This document shows positions 42,835-52,965 of a DNA stretch of 64,000 nucleotides, piece by piece. Each line of letters begins with the position of its first letter. The stretch's first letter is position 1. Both the position numbers and the translations under genes were made by a program. The DNA is taken from the NCBI RefSeq assembly GCF_016482825.1, contig NZ_JAEMNV010000012.1, positions 1-64,000 on the forward strand, read 5' to 3'. The DNA is from Antrihabitans stalagmiti. GTDB taxonomy: Bacteria > Actinomycetota > Actinomycetes > Mycobacteriales > Mycobacteriaceae. The notes under the pieces are model-generated. The model saw only the letters and a program-made list of their open reading frames with translations, did no database searches and was not told the origin of the DNA.

Positions 42835-44276
42835 CCCTTGTTCTGCGGTACGCCGCCCGCAGTGACCGCGGCCTCGTGCGCTCGAACAACGAAGACTCCG
42901 TCTACGCCGGAGCTCGTCTGCTTGCCCTTGCCGACGGTATGGGTGGGCATGCGGCCGGCGAGGTCGCCTCGCAGTTGATGATCGCGGCTCTCGCGCATCT
43001 CGACGACGACGAGCCTGGCAACGACCTGCTCGGCAAGCTCGACTCGGCGACCCGTGAGGGCAATGCCTCCATCGCCGATCAGGTCGACGCCGAACCCGAA
43101 CTCGACGGAATGGGCACGACCCTCACGGCGATCCTCTTTGCGGGGAAGAAGCTCGGGCTCGTACACATCGGCGACTCGCGCGCCTACCTGCTGCGCGACG
43201 ACGAACTGTCTCAGATCACGCGCGACGACACCTTCGTTCAGTCATTGGTCGACGAAGGTCGGATCACCGCCGAACAAGCCCACACGCATCCGCAGCGGTC
43301 GCTGATCATGCGCGCGCTGACCGGCAACGAGATCGACCCGACGCTGACCGTCCGCGAGGCGCGTGCGGGCGATCGTTATCTGCTGTGCTCGGACGGACTC
43401 TCCGACGTCGTCAGCGACGAGACCATCCAGGACACGATGCGCGTCGGCTCCCAGGACGAGTGCGCGGACCGCTTGATCGAACTGGCATTGCGCAGCGGCG
43501 GACCCGACAACGTGACGGTCGTCGTCGCCGACGTCATCGATCTCGACTACGGCCAGAGTCATCCGATCGTCGGTGGCGCGGCGTCGAGTGAAGAAGAAGA
43601 ACACACGCCGAACCCGAATACCGCGGCCGGCCGCGCAGCAGCACTTCGACCGCCGCGCGCGACGCCGAAGCGGTTGCCACTCGCGCCGGAACCGCCGCCG
43701 AAGAAGAGCCACAAGCTGCGCTGGACGTTGGTCGCACTTGGCGTTTTGATCGCGCTCGTCATCGCAGTCGTGATCGCAGGCAACATCATCCGCGGCAACT
43801 ACTACGTCGGGGAGAAGGACGGCGAGGTCGTCATTCTCAACGGCATTCCGTTGTCGGTGCCTGGCTACTCGTTCGAGAAGGTTGCTCGCGTCGGCTGCCT
43901 CGACCGGAACGACAACGTGTCCGACGTCGATCCCGACGAGTCGCACGCGTCCTGCGACGTCCTCGAAATGTCGGATCTCACCGATTCCGCGCAGAGCTCG
44001 GTGCGGATGGGTCTGCAGTCTGGCTCCTTGGACGAGGCGCGGACTCAGCTGCAGTCGTTGATCAAGTCCGGCCTCAAGCCGAAGTGCCGCGCGGAGACAC
44101 GCGAACCCGAGCGCGAGCCTGCGACGACGCCACCGCCGACCGAAGTGCTGCCGCCGCCGACGGCTGAGGTTCCGCCGCCCGGTGATCCCGCGGCCCCGCC
44201 GACCACGACGGCCGCACCGACAACTACGACCACACCGTCGGCTCTGCCAGGGCAGACGGACTGCAGGCCCGGCTAA
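42831..44276 (+). CDS. pstP: PP2C-type Ser/Thr phosphatase
   Basis: A 481-residue membrane phosphatase that removes phosphate from PknA, PknB and their targets. The PP2C domain (about 1-235) shows RSNNEDSV, ADGMGGHAAGE, HIGDSRAYL and CSDGLSDVV, which hold the metal-binding aspartates. One membrane helix is about 298-318 (WTLVALGVLIALVIAVVIAG) and an external Pro/Thr-rich domain ends the protein. GTG 42831 was chosen because it makes the GTGA overlap with fhaB. It sits in the phosphatase-kinase operon with rodA, pbpA, pknA and pknB. Confidence 0.96.
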   Translation: MTLVLRYAARSDRGLVRSNNEDSVYAGARLLALADGMGGHAAGEVASQLMIAALAHLDDDEPGNDLLGKLDSATREGNASIADQVDAEPELDGMGTTLTAILFAGKKLGLVHIGDSRAYLLRDDELSQITRDDTFVQSLVDEGRITAEQAHTHPQRSLIMRALTGNEIDPTLTVREARAGDRYLLCSDGLSDVVSDETIQDTMRVGSQDECADRLIELALRSGGPDNVTVVVADVIDLDYGQSHPIVGGAASSEEEEHTPNPNTAAGRAAALRPPRATPKRLPLAPEPPPKKSHKLRWTLVALGVLIALVIAVVIAGNIIRGNYYVGEKDGEVVILNGIPLSVPGYSFEKVARVGCLDRNDNVSDVDPDESHASCDVLEMSDLTDSAQSSVRMGLQSGSLDEARTQLQSLIKSGLKPKCRAETREPEREPATTPPPTEVLPPPTAEVPPPGDPAAPPTTTAAPTTTTTPSALPGQTDCRPG

Positions 44277-44279
44277 CCG

Positions 44280-45746
44280 ATGTCGTCTCCTGAGCCTTCG
44301 GCAAGATCATCTCCGGCGCCGTCTTTTCCGAGCCCGCCCGGTGGCTTCGCCCCGGCGCCGCTGGTGTCGAATCGTCGCAACGTCGAGTTGCTGCTGCTCG
44401 GCTTCGGCGTCGTCATCACAACGCTGTCCCTCGTGCTCGTCGAGGCGAGCCAGGAACAGTCGATCACCTGGGACCTCGCCAAGTACGCGTTCGCATACAT
44501 GGGCTTGTTCGCGATCGCGCACCTCGGTGTGCGGCGGTTCGCGCCCTACGCCGACCCGCTGCTTCTGCCTATCGTCGCGCTGCTCAACGGGCTCGGCTTG
44601 GTTCTGATCCATCGCCTGGACCTCGCGGACGCGCAGGAAGCGCAGTACAACGGCGATCCGATCCCGTCGCCCGACGCCAATCAGCAGGTGCTGTGGGTCG
44701 GTCTGGCCCTGATCGGCTTTCTCGCGGTGCTCATCGTGCTGCGTGACTACCGCACCCTCGCCCGCTACGGCTACACCCTCGGCCTCGGCGGACTCGTCCT
44801 GCTGTCCATCCCCGCGGTGTTGCCGTCCAAGTTCTCCGAGATCAACGGTTCCAAGATCTGGATCCTGCTCCCCGGCTTCAGTTTCCAGCCGGGTGAATTC
44901 GCCAAGATCTTGCTGATCATCTTCTTCGCTGCTGTGCTGGTGGCGAAACGTGAGTTGTTCACCTCCGCCGGCAAGCATTTTCTCGGCATGGACTTCCCGC
45001 GTGCCCGCGATCTGGGACCCATTCTGGTCGCGTGGGGCGTCTCGCTTGCGGTGTTGGTGTTCGAGAAGGACCTGGGTACGTCACTGCTGCTGTTCGGCAC
45101 CGTGCTCACGATGTTGTACATCGCCACTGCGCGAGTCGGCTGGGTTCTCATCGGCGGTGCACTGCTGATAGTCGGATTCGTTTTCGCCTACAAGGCCTTC
45201 AGTCACGTCCGCGTGCGCACCGACACCTGGCTCGATCCGTTCGAGGACTACTACAACACCGGTTTGCAAATCTCCCAGTCGCTCTTCGGTCTGGCGACGG
45301 GCGGAATCGCGGGCACCGGTCTCGGCAGCGGTCGGCCATCCGAGGTGCCGCTCGCGAAGACCGACTTCATCATCGCCACCATCGGTGAAGAGCTCGGCCT
45401 CGTCGGGTTGACGGCCGTGCTGGTGCTGTACTTGGTCTTCATCATGCGCGGACTCCGGACGGCACTGGCCGTTCGTGACAGCTTCGGCAAACTGCTAGCA
45501 GCGGGTTTGTCGTTTACGGTCGCGATCCAGCTGTTCGTCGTAGTCGGCGGCGTGACCAAGCTCATTCCACTGACCGGCCTCACGACCCCGTACATCTCGT
45601 ACGGCGGCTCATCGGTGCTGGCAAACTATCTGCTACTGGCTCTGCTGATCAAGATTTCCGACGCAGCACGCGCCCCGGCACCCCCGAAGAAGAAGGAGCA
45701 GGCACCCATCGCGGACGCCCCGACCGAAATGCTGAAGAGGACATGA
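44280..45746 (+). CDS. rodA: SEDS peptidoglycan polymerase RodA
   Basis: A 488-residue membrane protein with about 12 helices. It belongs to the SEDS family, which polymerises lipid II into glycan strands with a class B PBP. Typical features are PLAKTDFIIATIGEELG and LTTPYISYGGSSVLANY near the C-terminus. A proline-rich N-terminal tail of about 35 residues and a charged C-terminus lie in the cytoplasm. Its ATG comes three bases after pstP, and its stop overlaps the start of pbpA (ATGA), matching the RodA-PBP pairing. Confidence 0.97.
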   Translation: MSSPEPSARSSPAPSFPSPPGGFAPAPLVSNRRNVELLLLGFGVVITTLSLVLVEASQEQSITWDLAKYAFAYMGLFAIAHLGVRRFAPYADPLLLPIVALLNGLGLVLIHRLDLADAQEAQYNGDPIPSPDANQQVLWVGLALIGFLAVLIVLRDYRTLARYGYTLGLGGLVLLSIPAVLPSKFSEINGSKIWILLPGFSFQPGEFAKILLIIFFAAVLVAKRELFTSAGKHFLGMDFPRARDLGPILVAWGVSLAVLVFEKDLGTSLLLFGTVLTMLYIATARVGWVLIGGALLIVGFVFAYKAFSHVRVRTDTWLDPFEDYYNTGLQISQSLFGLATGGIAGTGLGSGRPSEVPLAKTDFIIATIGEELGLVGLTAVLVLYLVFIMRGLRTALAVRDSFGKLLAAGLSFTVAIQLFVVVGGVTKLIPLTGLTTPYISYGGSSVLANYLLLALLIKISDAARAPAPPKKKEQAPIADAPTEMLKRT

Positions 45747-47209
45747 ACGTCGCACTGCGCAGAGTCGCCGTTGCCGTGATGGTGATGGTGGTCGCTCTGC
45801 TTGCCAACGCGACCTACGTTCAGGTCATCAAGGCCGACAGCCTGCGCGCCGACCCCCGCAACTCTCGGGTGCTACTCGACGAGTATTCGCGCCAGCGTGG
45901 CCAGATCTCGGCAGGCGGACAGGTTCTCGCTGTTTCCGAGGCGACGGACGACCGCTACAAGTACGTGCGTCGCTACCCGTCGACGCCGGAGGCCTACTCC
46001 CCCGTCACCGGCTTCTACTCGATGCAATACGGCAGCACCGGGCTCGAACGTGCGGAAGATCCCGTCCTCAACGGCTCCGACAACAGACTGTTCGGCCGCC
46101 GGTTCTTCGACATGGTCTCCGGTCGCGACCCGCGCGGCGGCAACGTCGTCACAACCCTCAATCCCGTGATGCAGCAGGTTGCCTTCGACGAGTTGACGTC
46201 GAAGGGCTTCACCGGTTCCGTCGTCGCGATCGAACCGAGCAGCGGCAAGATTCTGACGATGGTGTCGACGCCGAGCTACGACCCCAACCAACTCTCCGGC
46301 CACGACGGCAAGGAAGTGCGGGCCGAGTGGGAGCGACTCAGTTCCGACCCCAATCAGCCGATGCTCAACAGGGCGGTCAGCCAGACCTACCACCCGGGTT
46401 CCACATTCAAGGTTGTCGTCACCGCTGCCGCCCTCGGTCGTGGCGTGACGCCGGACAAGCAGGTGACGGCGGCGCCGAACATCACGCTTCCCGGCACCGA
46501 GACAACGCTGGAGAACTACGGCGGCGAAGCGTGTGCTTCGACCCCGACCGTGACGCTGCAGGAAGCCTTCGCGAAATCGTGCAATACGGCTTTCGCGGAA
46601 CTCGGCATCGAGACGACGGATACAGCCGTCAAGGACCAGTCCGAAGAGTTCGGCATCGGTTCCGATGCGCCGGCAATTCCCATCTCGGTTGCCGACAGCA
46701 CCGTCGGTCCCATCCCTGACGACGCCGCACTGGCTCAGACGAGTATCGGGCAGCGTGACGTTGCGTTGACACCACTGCAGAACGCCGTCATCGCGGCGAC
46801 CGTCGCCAACGGCGGCACCCGCATGCAGCCGCAGCTCGTCGCGCAGCTGGTCGGACCCGACCTCACCAACCTCGCTGGTTTCAACGCCGTGTCCGCAGGT
46901 CAGGCCATTTCGCCGGAGGTCGCGGCGACCCTGACGGACATGATGATCGACGCCGAGAAGAACGCGGGTGGGCAAGGCATCCCCGGCGTGCAGATCGCGT
47001 CGAAGACCGGAACGGCCGAACACGGCAACGACCCGCGCAACACTCCGCCGAACTGCTGGTACATCGCCTTTGCCCCCGCGACCAATCCGAAGATCGCGAT
47101 CGCGGTGATCGTCGAGGACGGCGGCGACAAGGGGCTGTCGGCTACAGGCGCAACCGTGGCAGCTCCCATCGCCCGCGCGGTTCTTGCCGCTGGATTGCAG
47201 GGGCGCTGA
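45743..47209 (+). CDS. pbpA: class B penicillin-binding protein PbpA
   Basis: A 488-residue transpeptidase that cross-links peptidoglycan made by RodA. It has one N-terminal membrane helix ([18 protein letters not shown]), a pedestal domain, and a transpeptidase domain with the active-site motifs STFK (Ser220), SCN (279-281) and KTG near residue 425. In mycobacteria PbpA is needed for septation and is phosphorylated by PknB. The start overlaps rodA by four bases and the stop overlaps pknA by one. Confidence 0.97.
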   Translation: MNVALRRVAVAVMVMVVALLANATYVQVIKADSLRADPRNSRVLLDEYSRQRGQISAGGQVLAVSEATDDRYKYVRRYPSTPEAYSPVTGFYSMQYGSTGLERAEDPVLNGSDNRLFGRRFFDMVSGRDPRGGNVVTTLNPVMQQVAFDELTSKGFTGSVVAIEPSSGKILTMVSTPSYDPNQLSGHDGKEVRAEWERLSSDPNQPMLNRAVSQTYHPGSTFKVVVTAAALGRGVTPDKQVTAAPNITLPGTETTLENYGGEACASTPTVTLQEAFAKSCNTAFAELGIETTDTAVKDQSEEFGIGSDAPAIPISVADSTVGPIPDDAALAQTSIGQRDVALTPLQNAVIAATVANGGTRMQPQLVAQLVGPDLTNLAGFNAVSAGQAISPEVAATLTDMMIDAEKNAGGQGIPGVQIASKTGTAEHGNDPRNTPPNCWYIAFAPATNPKIAIAVIVEDGGDKGLSATGATVAAPIARAVLAAGLQGR

Positions 47210-48690
47210 TGTTGAACAACGGTGCCCTCATCGCCAATCGTTATCGCCTGCAACGGCTGATCGCGACCGGCGGCATGGGCCAGGTATGGGAAGCGATCGA
47301 CACCCGCCTGGATCGTCGGGTCGCGGTGAAGGTCCTCAAGGCCGAATTCTCGGCTGATCCGACGTTCCGGGAGCGGTTCCGCACCGAGGCGCGCACGACC
47401 GCGATGCTCAACCATCACGGGATCGCCGGCGTGTACGACTACGGCGAGACGCACGATCCGTCAGGTGCGGCGACGTCGTATCTGGTGATGGAACTGGTCG
47501 CGGGCGAGCCGCTCAACGCCGTGCTTGGTCGCGTCGGCCGGTTGTCGATGCCACATGCGCTGGACATGCTCGAGCAGACCGGGCGAGCGCTCGAGGTCGC
47601 TCACGAAGCTGGTGTCGTGCACCGCGACGTCAAACCGGGCAACATCCTGGTGACGCCGACCGGCCAGATCAAGATCACCGACTTCGGCATCGCGAAGGCC
47701 GTCGACGCCTCGCCGGTCACCAAGACCGGAATGGTCATGGGCACCGCTCAGTACATCGCGCCGGAACAGGCACTCGGTCAGGACGCGACGTCGGCGAGTG
47801 ACGTCTACGCGCTCGGAGTCGTCGGCTACGAAGCTCTCGCGGGCAAACGACCGTTCATCGGCGAAGGTGCCATCACCGTCGCGATGAAGCACGTCCGCGA
47901 AGCACCCGAACCACTGCCGACCGATTTGCCGCCGAACGTCCGCGAGCTCATCGAGATCACGATGACCAAGGATCCGGCAGGCCGCTACTCGCGCGGTGGC
48001 GAGTTCGCGGACGCCGTCGCAGCAGTGCGCGCGGGCCGTCGTCCGCCGCCGCCTGGGACGGTGACGGGCGGTCCACCAGCGGCTGTCCACGGACCGCTCA
48101 ATACGCTCGGCACCGCTCCTTTCCCTGCGCCGACCGGTGCCGCGCGAGTGCTGCCACCGCCACCACCACCGGTGCCGAGCACAAGCGTGATGCCGTCGGC
48201 GCAGCGTGAATATGCCGCGCCCGCAGCGGGATACACTGCTGCAGGGAGGAATTCGGAGAGTTCTCGCTCGTCGAGTTCACGCAGCGGGATGTCGATGCCG
48301 CAGAAGTTGCTCGCCGGGGTCGGTGCCGGAGCCCTTCTCGTTGCACTTGTCCTCGCGGGTTGGTTGATCGCGAAGACATCGGACGACGGCACCTCACCCG
48401 TTGTAAGTACGTCGAACGTGACGACAACGACGGAGGTTGTCGTTCCGCCGGTGACACCGGAGCGCACGACGACGACGGAGTCCACGACAACAACCACAAC
48501 AACGACGACAACGACGACGACGCCTGAACCGACCACAACGACGACCACTCCCGAGCCGACCACGACGACAACACCTCCCCCGCCCGTGACTACGACCGCC
48601 GCAGAACCACCCCCGACGACGACCGGCCCGAAACCCTTGACGCTTCCATCTCCGTTCACATTGCCGCGGCCAACGCTAGGACAGCCATGA
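47209..48690 (+). CDS. pknA: Ser/Thr protein kinase PknA
   Basis: A 493-residue membrane kinase. The kinase domain (about 10-275) has Lys41 in [14 protein letters not shown] (Asp140) and DFG (Asp158). One membrane helix ([20 protein letters not shown]) lies near residue 360. The external tail is almost only Thr and Pro, with a run of 13 threonines, and no PASTA repeat. PknA phosphorylates division and wall proteins such as Wag31. The ATG overlaps the pbpA stop by one base (TGATG); its own stop overlaps pknB by four bases. Confidence 0.97.
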   Translation: MLNNGALIANRYRLQRLIATGGMGQVWEAIDTRLDRRVAVKVLKAEFSADPTFRERFRTEARTTAMLNHHGIAGVYDYGETHDPSGAATSYLVMELVAGEPLNAVLGRVGRLSMPHALDMLEQTGRALEVAHEAGVVHRDVKPGNILVTPTGQIKITDFGIAKAVDASPVTKTGMVMGTAQYIAPEQALGQDATSASDVYALGVVGYEALAGKRPFIGEGAITVAMKHVREAPEPLPTDLPPNVRELIEITMTKDPAGRYSRGGEFADAVAAVRAGRRPPPPGTVTGGPPAAVHGPLNTLGTAPFPAPTGAARVLPPPPPPVPSTSVMPSAQREYAAPAAGYTAAGRNSESSRSSSSRSGMSMPQKLLAGVGAGALLVALVLAGWLIAKTSDDGTSPVVSTSNVTTTTEVVVPPVTPERTTTTESTTTTTTTTTTTTTPEPTTTTTTPEPTTTTTPPPPVTTTAAEPPPTTTGPKPLTLPSPFTLPRPTLGQP

Positions 48691-50618
48691 CCACGACACC
48701 GCGCAAGCTCTCGTCGCGCTACGAGCTTGGCGAGATCCTCGGTTTCGGTGGCATGTCCGAAGTCCACATGGCGCGTGATCTGCGGCTGAGTCGGGACGTT
48801 GCGATCAAGGTGCTGCGCGCCGATCTGGCCCGCGACCCGACGTTCTACCTCCGCTTCCGGCGCGAGGCCCAGAATGCGGCGGCACTGAACCACCCCGCGA
48901 TCGTCGCGGTCTACGACACCGGCGAAGCGGAGACCGACGCCGGACCGCTGCCGTTCATCGTGATGGAGTACGTCGAGGGCGACACGCTGCGCGACATCGT
49001 CCGCAACGAAGGGCCCATGGCGCCGCGCCGCGCGATGGAAATCATCGCCGACGTCTGCGCTGCGCTGGATTTCAGCCACCGCAACGGCATCGTGCACCGC
49101 GACATGAAGCCCGCCAACATCATGCTCAACCGCGCCGGAGCGGTGAAGGTGATGGACTTCGGCATCGCTCGTGCGATCGCCGACAGCTCCAGCCCGATGA
49201 CGCAGACCGCTGCAGTCATCGGAACAGCGCAGTATCTTTCGCCGGAACAAGCTCGCGGCGAACAGGTCGACGCCCGGTCCGACGTCTACTCTGTTGGTTG
49301 CGTGCTGTTCGAAATCCTGACTGCCGAACCACCTTTCAAAGGTGATTCACCGGTCGCCGTCGCGTATCAGCACGTGCGCGAGGAGCCTCCGCTGCCGTCG
49401 TCTGTGCACAAGGGCGTTCCGCGCGAGCTCGATTCGGTGATTCTGAAGGCGATGAGCAAGAACCCCGCGAATCGCTATCAGTCCGCGGCCGAGATGCGTA
49501 GCGACCTGATTCGTGTACTCGGGGGGCAACGCCCGAGTGCTCCGACCGTGATGACAGAGGAAGACCGCACGACGATCCTCGGTGCCGTCGATTCCACTGC
49601 CCGCCGGTATCGCACCGAGCCTCCGGTGAAGGCAACTGCCGCAGTCGAGCTCGACGACGACGAAGAGCCGCGGAAGCGTCCGCTGCTCAAGATCGGCGCT
49701 CTGATTGCGGCCGCGATGATCGTCGTCGCAATGTTCACGTGGGTCGGTTTCAAGGGCTTCGACGTTTTCGGGACCGGCAACGACCAGATCGAAGTACCCG
49801 ACGTCACGAACTTGGTGGCGCAGGAAGCCGAGAAGCAGTTGGACGACCTCGGCTTCGAAGTCGACCGGGTCGACGAGTTCAACGACGACGGCGTCGCTGC
49901 CGGCAAGGTGATTGCGACAAGTCCACTCGCTGGTTCGCCGAAGGAAACGGGCTCACTGATCACACTGAAAGTCTCGCGTGGACCCGAGTTGATCGCTGTG
50001 CCGCGGTTGTCGGGTCTCTCGCAGGACCAGGCGACACAGGCCCTCAACGCAGCGCGGCTCCGACTGGACCCAACGGTCGAGCGAGGTCCCTCCAGCGTGG
50101 CCGAAAAGGGCAAGGTCATCGAGCAGAAGCCGTCCGAGGGTTCCAGCATCAAGATCGATTCGCTGGTCAAGATCACCATCGGTGACGGTCCGGAGTCGGT
50201 CCGCATACCGACCGTCGTCGGCACGAACATCGACGCAGCGCGACCCAACCTCGAAGGCGCGGGGTTCGTCGTCGAGGTCGAGGAGGTCGCGTCCGCCGAG
50301 CCGAAGGGTGAGGTCATCTCGACGAACCCGACGGGCGGTGGCACTGCGGAGAAGGGTTCGACGGTCCGGGTCCAGGTGTCCCAAGGTGACGAGATTCCGA
50401 TGCCGAATCTCACCAACCAGACGGTGCCCGAGGCGATCAGCACGCTGCGCACGGCTGGCTGGATCGGTGCTGCCGAACAGCTCATCCAGACCGCTGAGCC
50501 GGTGCTCGATCAGCCGCGACTCGGTCGCGTCGTGACCCAATCGCCTGCACCGGGTGCGCCGATAGCCAAGAACGGCACCGTGACCATAGGCGTTGGGACA
50601 GTAGGAATTCCGAGGTAG
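48687..50618 (+). CDS. pknB: Ser/Thr protein kinase PknB with PASTA domains
   Basis: A 643-residue essential-type kinase that senses peptidoglycan fragments. The kinase domain (about 11-275) has Lys41, HRDMKPAN (Asp139), DFG (Asp157) and the activation-loop threonines in [15 protein letters not shown] membrane helix ([18 protein letters not shown]) lies near residue 340. Four PASTA domains follow: [40 protein letters not shown] and [12 protein letters not shown]. The gene ends one base before a palindromic element that separates it from the convergent trpG-like gene. Confidence 0.98.
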   Translation: MTTTPRKLSSRYELGEILGFGGMSEVHMARDLRLSRDVAIKVLRADLARDPTFYLRFRREAQNAAALNHPAIVAVYDTGEAETDAGPLPFIVMEYVEGDTLRDIVRNEGPMAPRRAMEIIADVCAALDFSHRNGIVHRDMKPANIMLNRAGAVKVMDFGIARAIADSSSPMTQTAAVIGTAQYLSPEQARGEQVDARSDVYSVGCVLFEILTAEPPFKGDSPVAVAYQHVREEPPLPSSVHKGVPRELDSVILKAMSKNPANRYQSAAEMRSDLIRVLGGQRPSAPTVMTEEDRTTILGAVDSTARRYRTEPPVKATAAVELDDDEEPRKRPLLKIGALIAAAMIVVAMFTWVGFKGFDVFGTGNDQIEVPDVTNLVAQEAEKQLDDLGFEVDRVDEFNDDGVAAGKVIATSPLAGSPKETGSLITLKVSRGPELIAVPRLSGLSQDQATQALNAARLRLDPTVERGPSSVAEKGKVIEQKPSEGSSIKIDSLVKITIGDGPESVRIPTVVGTNIDAARPNLEGAGFVVEVEEVASAEPKGEVISTNPTGGGTAEKGSTVRVQVSQGDEIPMPNLTNQTVPEAISTLRTAGWIGAAEQLIQTAEPVLDQPRLGRVVTQSPAPGAPIAKNGTVTIGVGTVGIPR

Positions 50619-50686
50619 GGCCTCCGGCCTCGTGAGTCCTTTTGGAGGGCGGGACCACCGAAAGGACTCACGAGGCGCGAAGCGCC
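50619..50686. repeat. complete dispersed modular palindrome (site D)
   Basis: Small hairpin GGCC-tcc-GGCC (50619-50629), left arm CTCGTGAGTCCTTTTGG (50629-50645), loop AGGGCGGGACCA, right arm CCGAAAGGACTCACGAG (50658-50674), small hairpin GGCGC-gaa-GCGCC (50674-50686). Its loop is the reverse complement of the loop in site C with one change, so it is the same element inserted the other way round. It sits tail to tail between pknB and the trpG-like gene, whose TGA stop lies inside it. Confidence 0.85.
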
Positions 50687-51315
50687 CTCTCGACTTCGTC
50701 TTCGAGTTGGCTGACCAGTGACTCCGCTGGTCGGTCGCCGCACACCTCGAGCCAGTTCGCCAACATCCGGTGCCCACCCTGCGTCAGGACCGACTCGGGA
50801 TGGAACTGAACACCGTGGATCGGTAGCTCCCGATGCCGCATCGCCATGACCACGCCGCTGTCGGTTCGTGCTGTCACCTCGAGCACCTCGGGAATCGTCT
50901 CTTCGAGGACGGTCAGCGAGTGATAGCGAGTCGCGGTGAACGGATCCGGCAGACCGGCCAGGACGCCGACACCGGAGTGATGGACGACGCTTGTCTTACC
51001 GTGCAGCAACTCGGGTGCGCGGTCGACGGTTCCACCGAACGCCGCACCGATCGCCTGGTGTCCGAGACATACACCGAGCAACGGCGTCGCCGTCTTCGCA
51101 CTCGCCGTCACCAATCCCATCGTCGCACCCGCCCGCTGCGGTGTGCCCGGACCGGGGCTCAGCAGGATCCCGTCGAAAGCGGCCGCAACGGCGTCGAGGT
51201 CGGCGAGGTTCGGATCGTCGTTTCGCCACACAACAGCATCGGTGCCGAGCTGGCCCAGGTACTGCACCAGGTTGAACACGAAGCTGTCGTAGTTGTCGAC
51301 GACCAAGATGCGCAT
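50668..51315 (-). CDS. trpG: class I glutamine amidotransferase (anthranilate / aminodeoxychorismate synthase component II)
   Basis: A 215-residue amidotransferase that supplies ammonia from glutamine to chorismate-using synthases. The triad is Cys83 in GVCLGHQ, His172 and Glu174 in VQFHPES; LSPGPGTP is the family loop. It is the homologue of Rv0013, named trpG though it may serve folate (PabA) rather than tryptophan synthesis. No partner synthase is in the window. Its last codons fall in the palindromic element shared with the end of pknB. Confidence 0.93.
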   Translation of the reverse strand: MRILVVDNYDSFVFNLVQYLGQLGTDAVVWRNDDPNLADLDAVAAAFDGILLSPGPGTPQRAGATMGLVTASAKTATPLLGVCLGHQAIGAAFGGTVDRAPELLHGKTSVVHHSGVGVLAGLPDPFTATRYHSLTVLEETIPEVLEVTARTDSGVVMAMRHRELPIHGVQFHPESVLTQGGHRMLANWLEVCGDRPAESLVSQLEDEVERALRAS

Positions 51316-51383
51316 ACCGAGAGACTACGTGCCCAGGTCGGGGGCGGTTCAAGCGAATATGAGGTGCTCGCCGAGCAGCGACA

Positions 51384-52118
51384 TCAACCGATCGGACGGG
51401 CATAGCGAGTACTGGTGGCACCGTCGAAGCCGGGAACGGTCAGCTGCTCGTCGATCCTGACGCTGTACCCGAGTCCGTAGCGTTGCGCGTACTCGCGAAA
51501 CAGCCGGACCCCCGGCTCGGAGTCGAGGGTCGCCTCGAGTCGGGCGGGATCACCGATCGCCGTCAGGCGGTAGGGCGGACTGTAGGTCCGGCCGTGCAGC
51601 AGCAGCGTGCTTCCGATGCAGCGCGGCGCCGACGACGACACGATCCGCTGATCCTGCATCCCAACCGCCGACGCGCCCGCGGACCACAATGCATTGAGAA
51701 CGCTCTCGATGTCTTGCTGATGAACGACAAGATCGTCGGGTCGTGCGCCGAGGGGATAGTTCCCGTCTGGTCCACGCGGTGCGTCCGTCAACGTCACCGT
51801 GACCCCTGTGCCACTGACGGGCGTGAGCGCGGCCGCGGCCGCGAGTTGCTCGGCCTCGGCGAGGGCGTCGGCGACGGCCCCATCGGATCCGGCCGCTGTG
51901 CTCTGCAGCGCGGCCACCTGCGCTGCCAGCGCATCGCGTTCGCTTTCCGCGGCGTCTGCGCCGGTCTGCGCGGCTCTGACCAGGTCCGATATTCGGCCGG
52001 AGTCGGTACTTCTCAACTCGGTTCCGTCCGAGGCAAGTCGCGTCGTGGCGAGCAGCAGTCCGGCTGCCAGGCACACAACCAGGACCAGCGGCTTCCAGAT
52101 CGCATTTCCGCCGGTCAC
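51384..52118 (-). CDS. DUF881 membrane protein (Rv0012-like)
   Basis: About 244 residues with one N-terminal membrane helix (AIWKPLVLVVCLAAGLLLAT), a coiled-coil stretch (AAESERDALAAQVAALQST) and a DUF881 domain (GTGVTVTLTDAPRGP, then NALWSAGASAVGMQDQR). Proteins of this family stand next to crgA and may act at the division site, but the role is not established. GTG 52118 was chosen because it lies just before the membrane helix; the ATG at 52193 would overlap crgA. TAACCT upstream may serve as the -10 of a leaderless transcript. Confidence 0.88.
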   Translation of the reverse strand: MTGGNAIWKPLVLVVCLAAGLLLATTRLASDGTELRSTDSGRISDLVRAAQTGADAAESERDALAAQVAALQSTAAGSDGAVADALAEAEQLAAAAALTPVSGTGVTVTLTDAPRGPDGNYPLGARPDDLVVHQQDIESVLNALWSAGASAVGMQDQRIVSSSAPRCIGSTLLLHGRTYSPPYRLTAIGDPARLEATLDSEPGVRLFREYAQRYGLGYSVRIDEQLTVPGFDGATSTRYARPIG

Positions 52119-52191
52119 GACCGCTAGGTTAGCGTGTAGTTCACACCGCCTGGTGTCACCGCGCCTGTACTGAAGATCCAAAGAGGAAGTC

Positions 52192-52455
52192 ATGCCGAAG
52201 TCGAAGGTCCGGAAGAAGACCGATTACACGATCAACCCCGCGAGTCGGACTCCTGTGAAAGTCAAAGCAGGTCCGTCGCCGGTTTGGTACGTCGCCATCA
52301 TGCTCGGGTTCATGCTCGCAGGGCTGCTGTGGCTGATCGTCTACTACCTCGCAGCCGAGAAGATCTCGTGGATGAACAGCCTCAACGCCTGGAACTTCCT
52401 CATCGGGTTCGGCTTGATGGTCGTCGGTCTAGTTATGACGATGCGTTGGCGTTAG
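52192..52455 (+). CDS. crgA: cell division protein CrgA
   Basis: An 87-residue membrane protein with two helices ([22 protein letters not shown] and [18 protein letters not shown]) and the short basic N-terminus [12 protein letters not shown]. CrgA recruits and stabilises FtsZ, FtsQ, FtsI and PBPs at the septum of actinobacteria. GAGGAAG precedes the ATG. It is divergent from the DUF881 gene and sits just before the PH-domain gene. Confidence 0.96.
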   Translation: MPKSKVRKKTDYTINPASRTPVKVKAGPSPVWYVAIMLGFMLAGLLWLIVYYLAAEKISWMNSLNAWNFLIGFGLMVVGLVMTMRWR

Positions 52456-52500
52456 CGCCTGACGCGCCGCCGAAACGGGCAGCAATTACACGCATGTTAT

Positions 52501-52532
52501 TTATCCCCATTGTGGATAACTCCTGTGGATAA
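52501..52532. promoter_or_regulatory. triplet of DnaA boxes
   Basis: TTATCCCCA (52501-52509, one mismatch), TGTGGATAA (52511-52519) and TGTGGATAA (52524-52532) lie in 32 bases. The last two are exact reverse complements of the TTATCCACA consensus. They overlap the start codon of the PH-domain gene. This is not oriC itself, since no dnaA/dnaN lies beside it. Confidence 0.6.
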
Positions 52533-52965
52533 CTCTGTTGTCGAGTGGTCGACGCCCACTTCTGCGATCGCCTTGCTTGGAATTTCCGGCGTTGCGCTCG
52601 CAGTGTGCGCCGTAGCGATACCGACGGATCCGCCTGGTCGAGCTCTCGTTGGACTCGCCGCGATCGGTCTGCTGGTGATGACTGTGATTCGCGCACGGCA
52701 ACGACCACGGCTGGCGTTGTTGCCTGGTCGGCGGTTGGCGGTCCGCGGTGTGTATCGAAACACGGTCTACACGCAGGACGACGTCAGGCAGGCACGCATC
52801 GTGCGTTATCCGCGACTGGGACGTCGAATACCGATGCTGGAGGTCGACGTCGCACATGGCGACTCCGACCGGTTGCTGATCTTCAGCAAATGGGACCTCG
52901 GAACGCATCCAGACGACGTACTCGACGCGTTGGTTGCGAACGGAATGGCCCGCCGCCCGACCTAG
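52525..52965 (+). CDS. PH domain membrane protein (Rv0010c-like)
   Basis: About 146 residues. Two membrane helices near the N-terminus (TSAIALLGISGVALAVCAVA and ALVGLAAIGLLVMTVIRA) are followed by a bacterial PH domain with LALLPGRRLAVRGVYRNTVY and LLIFSKWDLGTHPDDVLDAL. The layout and place match Rv0010c beside crgA. Function is unknown. GTG 52525 is favoured over TTG 52510; it falls inside the third DnaA box. Its stop overlaps the rhomboid gene by four bases. Confidence 0.85.
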   Translation: MDNSVVEWSTPTSAIALLGISGVALAVCAVAIPTDPPGRALVGLAAIGLLVMTVIRARQRPRLALLPGRRLAVRGVYRNTVYTQDDVRQARIVRYPRLGRRIPMLEVDVAHGDSDRLLIFSKWDLGTHPDDVLDALVANGMARRPT

